Assembly (NCBI GenBank): GCA_002732675.1
Contig: NVRR01000136.1
Location: forward strand, 1 to 8,174
Direction: 5' to 3'
Length of the DNA: 8,174 nt
DNA from: Sneathiella sp.
GTDB lineage: Bacteria; Pseudomonadota; Alphaproteobacteria; Sneathiellales; Sneathiellaceae
How positions within the stretch are numbered: position 1 is the stretch's first letter; each line of letters opens with the position of its first letter. Shown here piece by piece: positions 1 to 5,120 of this stretch. The notes beneath the pieces are model-generated. The model was given only the letters and a program-made list of their open reading frames with translations, had not been told where the DNA came from and did not search any database. The position numbers were made by a program, and so were the translations under genes.

Positions 1-102
1 GTTCAGAAAACCCACTGCCGGATGATGTTGGAGCACCTTTCAGCAAAAGACCAAGATGTCTTTATTCAGCTTATTTCTAAAATCGCACAAATCGAAACTT
101 GA
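1..102 (+). CDS. C-terminal tail of a probable MarR-family transcriptional regulator (partial)
   Basis: An open frame enters from the left edge and ends at TGA 100-102, giving 33 residues. The tail, with a Leu-Glu-His-Leu-Ser-x-x-Asp start followed by a helix of spaced Leu/Ile (FIQLISKI), resembles the last dimerisation helix of MarR regulators, where an 'L..Ls..d...l..ll.ki' pattern is usual. No DNA-binding domain is in the window, so the family call rests on this short tail and on context: it is followed immediately by a perfect palindrome and a co-oriented dehydrogenase gene, a common MarR regulator/target arrangement. MarR proteins are dimeric winged-helix repressors released by small ligands. 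Another helical protein tail is possible. Confidence 0.5.
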   Translation, partial: VQKTHCRMMLEHLSAKDQDVFIQLISKIAQIET

Positions 103-126
103 ATAATACGAATTTCGTATTATATT
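99..126 (+). promoter_or_regulatory. Candidate promoter with a 21-bp perfect palindromic operator
   Basis: Bases 103-123 form a perfect inverted repeat with 10-bp arms ATAATACGAA / TTCGTATTAT around a single T. It sits between a -35-like TTGAAT (99-104) and a -10-like TATATT (121-126) spaced 16 bases apart, with the SDR start codon 34 bases further on. A one-base centre cannot form a good RNA hairpin, so a double-stranded protein site is likelier than a terminator. Size and symmetry suit a MarR- or TetR-type dimer, and the preceding gene tail looks MarR-like. That the upstream regulator binds here is inference. Confidence 0.6.
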
Positions 127-160
127 CCCGTTCATGCAAAACACGTGAATAGGATTAATC

Positions 161-856
161 ATGACAGCGGTACATATTATTACAGGCGCAACCTCAGGGC
201 TGGGACTGTCTGTCGCCAAGCGGCTGGCGGAAAAGACAGGTGATTTGATTATAGCGGGCGCAAGAAACCCTGCGGGAACCGATGCGCTGAAGCGTATGGT
301 TTCGGCCGGGCGGCTTGACGTGCTGCGGCTTGATACTGCATCGCCTGATTTGGTAAAGAACTTTGTAAGTGAAATTAAAGATCGCCTGGGTGACCAAAAG
401 ATTGCGTCCTTGTCCTGCATCGCGGGGCTTCAAATTCTGGGGCCGCAAAAGCTGACTGCAAATGGGATCGACGAAACCTTTGCCACCAACGTGATGGGTC
501 ATGTGCACCTTGTCGATGGGCTTCGCGATCATCTTGCCCCGGGAGCTAGTGTCATTACGATAGGTAGCGGAACGCATGATCCAAATAATAAGCTTGCAAG
601 TCGTGCCGGGTTTGCCGGTGCAGACTTCACCACCGCACATGCTGCCGCAATGGGGGAGACCACAAGGCCTGAGCGAGATGAGCGAGGCCGTGCGCTTGAT
701 CGCTACGCGACGTCGAAACTCTGCGCAATCTATCATGCCGCCGCCGCCGCAGGTGAACCGGCGTTTTCCAATGTTCGTATCTATTGCTTTGATCCTGGCC
801 TCATACATGAACGTTTTAGTATGGCCCGAGCCGACACCGCTTCGGTGAGCGCATAG
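161..856 (+). CDS. Short-chain dehydrogenase/reductase (SDR), C-terminally truncated
   Basis: This is a 231-residue NAD(P)-dependent SDR of Rossmann fold. The cofactor loop TGATSGLG is at residues 8-15, Asp58 is at the adenine-contact position, CIAG (86-89) replaces the usual NNAG, Ser136 is the likely catalytic serine, and the YATSK motif supplies Tyr182 and Lys186. The overall pattern recalls protochlorophyllide-reductase-like SDRs; the substrate is unknown. The start is supported by AGGA at 151-154. After DPGL (211-214, ending at base 802) family resemblance stops: relatives continue MPGTGL and then some 60-80 residues of substrate-lid and C-terminal region. Here 17 unrelated residues follow, encoded antisense to the neighbouring DUF3817 gene. 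The catalytic residues remain but the substrate pocket is incomplete, so it may be inactive. It probably responds to the upstream palindrome. Confidence 0.8.
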   Translation: MTAVHIITGATSGLGLSVAKRLAEKTGDLIIAGARNPAGTDALKRMVSAGRLDVLRLDTASPDLVKNFVSEIKDRLGDQKIASLSCIAGLQILGPQKLTANGIDETFATNVMGHVHLVDGLRDHLAPGASVITIGSGTHDPNNKLASRAGFAGADFTTAHAAAMGETTRPERDERGRALDRYATSKLCAIYHAAAAAGEPAFSNVRIYCFDPGLIHERFSMARADTASVSA

Positions 857-1026
857 AGGAAAAACAGGAATGCTAATCCGTGGATTAGCCCCATTATTTT
901 TGTTGCAACGGGCATATCGAAAACGCGCTTTAGAGGAACGGCAACAAGCACGAGCAACAGAAGGGCTGCACCTTCACTTGCTACGGCGAAGCGTAAAAGT
1001 GAAGGGTTTGGTTTGACATCAGACAT
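781..1026 (-). CDS. DUF3817 small membrane protein, probably C-terminally truncated
   Basis: An 81-residue product with the DUF3817 signature: an N-terminal SLLRFAVASEGAALLLL helix, then VPLKRVFDMP (30-39), then a second helix containing KIMGLIHGLAFLFFLYAL (43-60). Family members of 90-110 residues normally add a third helix ending in a short Pro-Phe-Gly-rich motif. Here that part is missing: after Lys-Arg (71-72, base 811) come nine residues encoded antisense to the SDR DPGL region. The biochemical role of DUF3817 is not established; it is an inner-membrane protein. Its start overlaps the end of the PspB-like gene by 8 bases (1019-1026), implying translational coupling as the last gene of an ArsR-led cassette. 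Confidence 0.75.
   Translation of the reverse strand: MSDVKPNPSLLRFAVASEGAALLLLVLVAVPLKRVFDMPVATKIMGLIHGLAFLFFLYALTEAVSARAILKRSCMRPGSKQ
803..811. other. Probable rearrangement junction between two truncated genes
   Basis: Reading from the left, SDR similarity ends with the DPGL codons at base 802. Reading from the right, DUF3817 similarity ends around Lys-Arg at base 811. The two genes face each other and each lacks its own expected 3' portion, so one deletion or inversion in or near these nine bases explains both losses. The break positions come from remembered family patterns, not an alignment, and could be off by some codons. Confidence 0.5.
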
Positions 1027-1246
1027 CGTTGAGGGTGTCTTCGATTGTCGTCAGTCTGGCTTTTGCGTTTGCCAGGTCACTTTCCAGACGTGCAAGCCTT
1101 TCCTTCGAATTGTGATCTTCCAGGCTGCTACGTGCCGCACGGGTGCTCGCGAATGCCCTGATGGTAACCACTGCGATTATTGTCGCAAGCATGAGAACCA
1201 TTATCCACGGAAATAAACTTCCATCAAAACTTGAAGTGGTATTCAT
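1019..1246 (-). CDS. PspB-like small membrane protein with a C-terminal coiled coil
   Basis: A 75-residue protein with one hydrophobic helix at residues 11-30, a basic/polar stretch (31-46) and a charged amphipathic helix at 47-74 (ERLARLESDLANAKARL) ending IEDTLND. Length, N-terminal anchor and the final 'R...iE..L.d' pattern resemble phage-shock protein PspB, a short inner-membrane protein that acts with PspC/PspA in membrane stress. No pspA, pspC or pspF is visible, so this is a resemblance in architecture rather than an orthology claim. Its ATG overlaps the regulator's stop as ATGA (1243-1246) and its end overlaps the DUF3817 start by 8 bases, so it is the middle gene of a coupled trio. 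Confidence 0.7.
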   Translation of the reverse strand: MNTTSSFDGSLFPWIMVLMLATIIAVVTIRAFASTRAARSSLEDHNSKERLARLESDLANAKARLTTIEDTLNDV

Positions 1247-1581
1247 TTTTTATCCTTTGTCTGATTCAATTTTGCATGGCTGGGCAATGTCAGCGAGGAG
1301 GCTACTTCTGCCAGCATTTTTGGGTTTACCTCCAAGGAGAACGGAGTGACGGACAGCATGTTCATCGCTTTGCCATCATCGCTTAGCTTCATCTTGGATT
1401 TTATCAGTCCCGCCGCTTCCAGTTTTCTTACATGCAGAATAAGCAGCGGGCGCGAAATGCCGACCATTCTGGCAAGCTCCGAAACATGAACAGCCCCATT
1501 TTTGTGCAACAGAGCCAAGGCCCGAATGCGCAATGGATGCGCAAGGGCGGCAAGGTTGGTCACTAAGTCGTCGCCTGTCAT
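1243..1581 (-). CDS. ArsR-type winged-helix transcriptional regulator
   Basis: A 112-residue DNA-binding protein. LAALAHPLRIRALALL (residues 10-25) is the typical ArsR opening helix, and VSELARMVGISRPLLILHVRKLEAAGLI (33-60) is the helix-turn-helix and recognition helix, followed by a short wing (61-78). It contains no cysteine, so the classical metal-thiolate ArsR site is absent and another signal is likely. I chose the ATG at 1579-1581 because GGGAA (minus strand, 1589-1593) lies 7 bases before it. An in-frame ATG at 1585-1587, adding Met-Leu, is open but only one base from that Shine-Dalgarno. It heads a cassette with the PspB-like and DUF3817 genes and probably autoregulates through the inverted repeat at 1600-1623. 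Confidence 0.85.
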   Translation of the reverse strand: MTGDDLVTNLAALAHPLRIRALALLHKNGAVHVSELARMVGISRPLLILHVRKLEAAGLIKSKMKLSDDGKAMNMLSVTPFSLEVNPKMLAEVASSLTLPSHAKLNQTKDKK

Positions 1582-1599
1582 TAACATTTCCCAATTTTT

Positions 1600-1623
1600 A
1601 TATGTAAGTATTTTATTACATAT
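1600..1623 (-). promoter_or_regulatory. Candidate ArsR-type operator (ATATGTAA-N8-TTACATAT)
   Basis: Two perfect 8-bp arms, ATATGTAA (1600-1607) and TTACATAT (1616-1623), are separated by 8 bases. The repeat begins 18 bases upstream of the preferred regulator start. On the minus strand a good -35 box TTGACT lies at 1636-1641, so any -10 box would fall within the repeat; no single -10 hexamer stands out in this AT-rich stretch. Position and symmetry fit an autoregulatory site for the adjacent ArsR-type dimer. Confidence 0.55.
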
Positions 1624-1641
1624 GAAATATATTTAAGTCAA

Positions 1642-2116
1642 TGTTTATGCCGGCGCGTCTTGTAGAAAATTTTGAACCGTTTGAATTGGTCTTCTGCTTT
1701 CTGATGACGTTTGTTGCCAATCCCACCTTGGATATGTCAAATGGCCCTAAAGGAGGATGGCGGAACATAACTGCTTATCAAGCTGTTGCACGGGGTTGGA
1801 TGCTTCAAACGGTGCGGGATATCGCATAAATGGTCCGCTTTGGCCTCAGCGCCGTCGACCTTGATTGAATAGCCGAAAGATAGCTAGGGGCCGAAAGCGA
1901 CAGTCTAAGTCAAAAACCAAATATCTCGAATGGGCTAGGATTTGTCATAAACTGCTCCACCGTTAAGCATCCCCACTTTCATCGCGGGGCTAATTGCAAT
2001 TAGCTGTAAATCTACTGGACGGGTACAGAAATCTGGTACAGGATTCAGCATTGCAAGGAGGTTACCTAACTATAACTCTTTGATATGGTTGCGATGGCTC
2101 CCAAGGCTAAACGCCA
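1642..2116. other. Gene-poor region, no convincing coding sequence
   Basis: Short frames occur here on both strands, for example 1641-1829 (+), but none has a recognisable domain. A perfect 16-bp palindrome (1989-2004) and a 7-bp direct repeat GGTACAG (2022-2028 and 2035-2041) are present. The region separates the ArsR cassette from the downstream end of the transporter gene and may hold decayed sequence, but I recognise no mobile-element ends. Confidence 0.5.
1989..2004. repeat. Perfect 16-bp palindrome in noncoding DNA
   Basis: GCTAATTGCAATTAGC equals its own reverse complement over all 16 bases, and symmetry stops at both flanks. With no loop it suits a dimeric protein site rather than an RNA hairpin. 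It is over 100 bases from the end of the transporter gene and about 370 bases upstream of the ArsR cassette promoter, so it has no obvious target. Confidence 0.6.
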
Positions 2117-2965
2117 TTAAATACCTTTTCTTATCGAGAAAAGCACCGCAAGGAGCACTACCGAGCCGCCAACAAATGTTGCGAAGTTTGGAATTTCGGT
2201 AAAAACCAGGAACGCGAGAACCGGAGCGAGAGGGGTTTCGAGGGAACTTAAAAGAGCAGTCTGGCCGGATGGAACGCGCTTAGAGCCTTCTGCTAAGGTG
2301 ACTGATGCAATTGCAAATAACAATCCGAATGCAGATAGAATATAGATTTCTGAGGATTCAATCTCAAATGGAGCACCGAATAACAGTCCGAAAGGCAGCA
2401 ACAGGACCGATGACAGTACGGCGGGGCCCGCCCCGGGTGTCTCCGGATATTTTCGATATATAACCATGATCAGCGCCATAGCGGTAGTCATCACCAGGGC
2501 TAGCAAATCGCCGTTGATTCTGACCTGACCAAGAGACCCCGAAACAATGATGGCTACACCCAAAAGCGCGCCACCACATCCTACTATCATCCGCCGTGAT
2601 ATTTTTTCGCCAACTACAAACCAGGCGAGGAGCGCAGCGATAAGGGGTGAAACCGCATAGATAAGGGAAACATTGGCAATGGAGGTGAGCTTGAAGGACG
2701 AGATGAAGGCCGCTGTCCCCAAAGCGCCTATCACAGCGATCGCCAACCCACTATAACCCATACCGGGAAAATCATGCCGTACCGTTCCCCGGCTCATTAT
2801 CCAGGCAGTCGTGAAAGCCGCGGCAAAGAAGCCTCTCCAGAATATCACTTCCCATGATCCAGCCTCTACACCCTTGGTGAACAAACCCGCCGTGCTGAAA
2901 GTTACGGCCGAAATAACAATAAGGAAAGTTCCTATGTAATATTCAGTTAGCGTATCTCTGGTCAT
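2117..2965 (-). CDS. EamA-family (drug/metabolite transporter superfamily) permease
   Basis: A 282-residue inner-membrane protein with about ten hydrophobic helices (roughly 10-30, 39-57, 70-92, 97-118, 124-143, 152-169, 180-198, 207-225, 236-258 and 262-278), the normal length and layout of two tandem EamA repeats. The repeat ends match each other: a Val/Ser-Pro-Leu-Ile-Ala...Gly-Glu-Lys-Ile block near 104-122 and a Glu-Thr-Pro-Leu-Ala-Pro...Thr-Glu-Ile-Pro block near 243-259. Such proteins export or import small metabolites such as amino acids, but the substrate cannot be read from sequence. No good Shine-Dalgarno precedes the ATG. The gene diverges from a LysR-type regulator across 245 bases, so that regulator probably controls it. 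The downstream DNA shows no clear terminator. Confidence 0.88.
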   Translation of the reverse strand: MTRDTLTEYYIGTFLIVISAVTFSTAGLFTKGVEAGSWEVIFWRGFFAAAFTTAWIMSRGTVRHDFPGMGYSGLAIAVIGALGTAAFISSFKLTSIANVSLIYAVSPLIAALLAWFVVGEKISRRMIVGCGGALLGVAIIVSGSLGQVRINGDLLALVMTTAMALIMVIYRKYPETPGAGPAVLSSVLLLPFGLLFGAPFEIESSEIYILSAFGLLFAIASVTLAEGSKRVPSGQTALLSSLETPLAPVLAFLVFTEIPNFATFVGGSVVLLAVLFSIRKGI

Positions 2966-2968
2966 GAA

Positions 2969-2985
2969 GGCAGCTGGCAGTTGCC
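2969..2985 (-). promoter_or_regulatory. Imperfect 17-bp dyad just before the transporter start codon
   Basis: Read on the plus strand, GGCAGCTGGCAGTTGCC is symmetric except at the centre and one mismatched pair. It ends 4 bases from the transporter ATG, where a Shine-Dalgarno would be expected and none is seen. It could be a protein site or a weak mRNA structure affecting translation. The function is a guess. Confidence 0.3.
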
Positions 2986-3064
2986 GGAGGCGGAAAGCTC
3001 AAAATTGGGGTTCAAAGACTCCTCCATCGGGTTAGGGCTGGTCCGCGGACATCCCAGATTATGC

Positions 3065-3084
3065 TATAGAATTATTTGTCTATA
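3065..3084. promoter_or_regulatory. Inverted repeat TATAGA-N8-TCTATA between the divergent genes
   Basis: Two perfect 6-bp arms (3065-3070 and 3079-3084) lie in the 245-base gap between the transporter and the LysR-type regulator, and a further TATAGA occurs at 3202-3207 close to the regulator start. LysR-type proteins commonly bind dyads in such divergent gaps, often of the T-N11-A form. This repeat has an even-numbered axis and does not fit T-N11-A exactly, so the assignment is tentative. Confidence 0.35.
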
Positions 3085-3210
3085 AGGTTGCCTTCTTCCG
3101 CTAATGTCAGCGTAAGACAGTATTGAATTATTGAAAGAATAGTATTACCAATGGCGATCAACAAACGAGAAGATCTACACGTATTTGTTAGATAAATTTG
3201 GGTATAGACT

Positions 3211-4137
3211 ATGGCTCGATCGCTTCCACCTCTCAATGCTCTTAAAGCGTTCGAATCAGCTGGCCGACATCTCAGCTTCACCAAGGCGGCGGCGGAGCTA
3301 AATGTAACACCGGCTGCGATCGGTCATCAGGTCAAGGCACTCGAGGAATTGCTCGGCGTGCCACTGTTTTACCGCCTGACCCGGGCGCTGCGCCTAACTG
3401 AAGCTGGACAAGCGAGCCTACCGACGCTCGGTCAGGGCTTCGACAAAATGGCCCAAGCGGTTAAGCAGATGCGCGCCCACTGCGACAGTGGGGTGCTGAC
3501 CATCAGCGTCAGCCCCGCGTTCGGCGCCATGTGGCTGGTGCCTCGACTAGAGCATTTCCGCAGGCGGCACCCGGAGATCGAAATCCGCATCGACGGTACC
3601 GACCGTCTCGTCGATCTGGCGCGCGGCGACGCCGATGTGGCACTTCGTTACGGTCCCGGCGGCTACAATGGGATGCGTACCGATTGGCTGTTCAGCCAGC
3701 TCAACACACCAGTTTGCAGTCCGGCGCTGTTGAACGACAGGCATCCGTTGCACAAGCTTGACGATCTGCGCCACCACACCCTGCTGCATATCGACTGGAA
3801 AGACGCCGATGCAAGCTGGCGCATGTGGTTGCTTGCGGCCGGTTTACGCGATATCGACCCGGCTCGCGGACCGCGCTTCTCCATGGAAAATATGGCCGTG
3901 CAGGCTGCGCTCGACGGTCATGGCGTGGCGTTGGTCGGAGATATTCTGGTTGCCGACGACCTCGCCGCCGGTCGCCTCGTGCGCCCTTTCGACGCGAGCC
4001 TCAGCACGCCGCTCACCTTCTCCTACTATTTGCTGAGCACTGAAGTTAGCGCCGGACAGCCCAAAGTCTCGGCTTTTCGCAACTGGCTGATCGAAGAGGC
4101 GCATGCCGCGCGTCCGGAGGCTAGCGAGGTACCATGA
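3211..4137 (+). CDS. LysR-family transcriptional regulator, GcvA-like
   Basis: A 308-residue protein with a full LysR layout. The N-terminal winged helix-turn-helix (about 9-68) starts LPPLNALKAFESAGRHLSFT and includes KAAAELNVTPAAIGHQVKAL and LTEAGQ. A linker helix follows, then a periplasmic-binding-protein-like effector domain (about 95-296) with LVPRLEHFRRRHPEIEI and VDLARGDADVALRYGPG. The opening and the RYGxGxxxGM segment are typical of the GcvA branch, named for the E. coli glycine-cleavage regulator. Many members of that branch control unrelated genes, so no symbol is given. The start matches the usual family start, though only a weak GGG (3199-3201) precedes it. It diverges from the EamA transporter, its probable target. 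It is strikingly GC-rich (41 of 60 bases at 3481-3540) against AT-rich flanks, suggesting recent acquisition. Confidence 0.9.
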   Translation: MARSLPPLNALKAFESAGRHLSFTKAAAELNVTPAAIGHQVKALEELLGVPLFYRLTRALRLTEAGQASLPTLGQGFDKMAQAVKQMRAHCDSGVLTISVSPAFGAMWLVPRLEHFRRRHPEIEIRIDGTDRLVDLARGDADVALRYGPGGYNGMRTDWLFSQLNTPVCSPALLNDRHPLHKLDDLRHHTLLHIDWKDADASWRMWLLAAGLRDIDPARGPRFSMENMAVQAALDGHGVALVGDILVADDLAAGRLVRPFDASLSTPLTFSYYLLSTEVSAGQPKVSAFRNWLIEEAHAARPEASEVP

Positions 4138-4574
4138 GATTGGGCAGAACTTTTGCAGTAGCTATGACAGTCTTTGGAGGAAGACTCGCAAGAGCTCTTT
4201 TTAGACTCTATCTGTCAGTTTGCTTGCGATGGTTCGGAGTCCATGCCAATGCTGCCTTTGGCGCGATGAGTTTAGACAGGTGCAATAATTTTCGACAGAT
4301 ATTGTTACGTTCCCTTTCCGATTTAGTACTCATCGGCCGCGTCTGAACGTCTCACCAGCTAAGGTTAAATCTAGCGCCAAATTGTGAAGTCTGTATGGCC
4401 CGTTTTGGCACATAGCAGAAAAATAAAAGACGCAGAAATAATGTCCGCCGCGAGGGCCAAAAGCAGACAAAATTATCCGTGTCACAAACCTATCACAATT
4501 GCTGATGAATAAGGACGAAACTCGGGGAGCATGGGAGACAACTGATTCAAAAAGACACCTTATTTTCTCTATCG
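4138..4574. other. Gene-poor region downstream of the LysR-type regulator
   Basis: Nothing here is recognisable. A 70-codon frame (4134-4346, +) starts in an ATGA overlap with the regulator stop but has no family resemblance. GACTC occurs twice (4183-4187 and 4204-4208) around the 10-bp self-complementary AAGAGCTCTT. No terminator with a proper loop and T-run was found. Confidence 0.45.
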
Positions 4575-4853
4575 TTGAGTCTCCTCACCTTTCCTCTTTA
4601 TCTGAATCAGTTGGAGCCGGATATACGTCATGCGATGCTTGGAAATACGGGAACCCTGATCTCGTTTCGGGTGGGGGCGGAAGATGCACCATTTCTTGCC
4701 GGAGAGTTTGCACCAAATATCACAGCTCAGGATCTTATCAACCTGCCTAACTATGACATGTATATAAAGTTGATGATTGACGGCATGCCCAGCAGGCCTT
4801 TCAGCGCAAGTCCGCTTTTAGCTGTTGAATCATCAAGCATGCAAAAAACCTGA
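4575..4853 (+). pseudogene. C-terminal remnant of a TraG/VirD4-like conjugation (type IV secretion) ATPase
   Basis: The frame ending at TGA 4851-4853 carries a stretch (about 4596-4810) that strongly resembles the end of TraG/VirD4-like or related HerA/DUF87 ATPases encoded by conjugative elements: YLNQLEPDIRHAMLGNTGTL, then ISFRVGAEDAPFLAGEF, then DLINLPNYDMYIKLMIDG and SRPFSA. Such proteins are usually several hundred residues, with Walker A and B motifs well upstream. Neither is present here, and the sequence 5' of about base 4590 does not match. The frame has only a TTG start with no convincing ribosome site. I read it as a 5'-deleted fragment left by a mobile element. It lies about 115 bases from the 3' end of the tRNA-Thr gene, where tRNA-targeting elements integrate. 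The exact ATPase subfamily is uncertain. Confidence 0.7.
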
Positions 4854-4923
4854 TAACACTATGAACATCCATGCCTCTGTATGTTCTAAATTTAAGATAA
4901 ATCTCGTCACCTTGCACTTACGG

Positions 4924-4942
4924 GCACTTTCAAGGAAAGCGC
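4924..4942 (-). terminator. Possible hairpin downstream of tRNA-Thr
   Basis: On the minus strand GCGCTTTC-CTT-GAAAGTGC can fold into an 8-bp stem with one G-U pair and a 3-base loop, 26 bases past the tRNA CCA end. No T-run follows, so it is not a standard intrinsic terminator. It could instead stabilise or help process the tRNA 3' trailer. Confidence 0.25.
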
Positions 4943-4968
4943 AAATTTAGCTAAGCCATTGAAAATAG

Positions 4969-5044
4969 TGGTGCCGCTGGGGTGACTTGAACACCCGACC
5001 TACGCATTACGAATGCGGTGCTCTACCAGCTGAGCTACAGCGGC
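4969..5044 (-). tRNA. tRNA-Thr (anticodon CGT), CCA encoded
   Basis: The minus strand folds as a complete 76-base tRNA. The acceptor stem is GCCGCTG/CAGCGGC, the D stem GCTC/GAGC with loop AGCTGGTA, the anticodon loop TTCGTAA with anticodon CGT (reads ACG), and the T arm GGGTG-TTCAAGT-CACCC. The discriminator base is A at 4972, and CCA is encoded at 4971-4969. The top pair of the anticodon stem (27-43) is C-T in DNA, a mismatch; the other four pairs are intact. The gene lies 76 bases after the hemY stop on the same strand, with its own promoter-like sequence. Confidence 0.95.
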
Positions 5045-5064
5045 ACATCTGGATTTGCGGCAAC

Positions 5065-5092
5065 ATATAATAGGTCAGGTGGCCAAGAGCAA
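5065..5092 (-). promoter_or_regulatory. Candidate tRNA-Thr promoter
   Basis: On the minus strand TTGCTC (5087-5092) and TTATAT (5065-5070) are spaced 16 bases apart and would start transcription about 13 bases before the mature tRNA. It lies in the short gap after hemY. Both boxes are imperfect, and read-through from the haem operon is an alternative source of transcript. Confidence 0.4.
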
Positions 5093-5120
5093 GCATTTCA
5101 TTGCACTGCCTTAATCGCAT

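Noticed and set aside
194..808. A long minus-strand frame opposite the SDR gene
   Set aside because: Antisense shadow of a clear SDR with cofactor and catalytic motifs. Its translation has no recognisable family.
1608..1704. Pairs of short repeats around the AT-rich region as insertion-sequence ends
   Set aside because: No transposase frame and no matching terminal inverted repeats with target duplication could be found.
1641..1829. A 62-codon plus-strand frame after the ArsR operator
   Set aside because: No Shine-Dalgarno, no family resemblance, and its start abuts the -35-like box of the opposite-strand cassette.
4190..4202. AAGAGCTCTT followed by T residues as an intrinsic terminator of the LysR-type gene
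   Set aside because: The self-complementary sequence has no loop, so it cannot fold as a normal terminator hairpin.
4134..4346. A 70-codon plus-strand frame whose ATG overlaps the LysR-type stop as ATGA, with GAGG just upstream
   Set aside because: No recognisable domain, only 4 bases between GAGG and the ATG, and composition like the surrounding noncoding DNA. The overlap alone is weak evidence.
4499..4750. An 83-codon plus-strand frame overlapping the conjugation-ATPase remnant
   Set aside because: The recognisable protein similarity is in the other frame (4575-4853), so this is a shadow. It also gave no matching upstream part that would indicate a simple frameshift.
1641..4968. A copy of the tRNA-Thr 3' end marking the other boundary of an integrated element
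   Set aside because: I looked for the TGGTGCCGCTGGGG segment to the left of the tRNA gene and did not see a second copy in this window.
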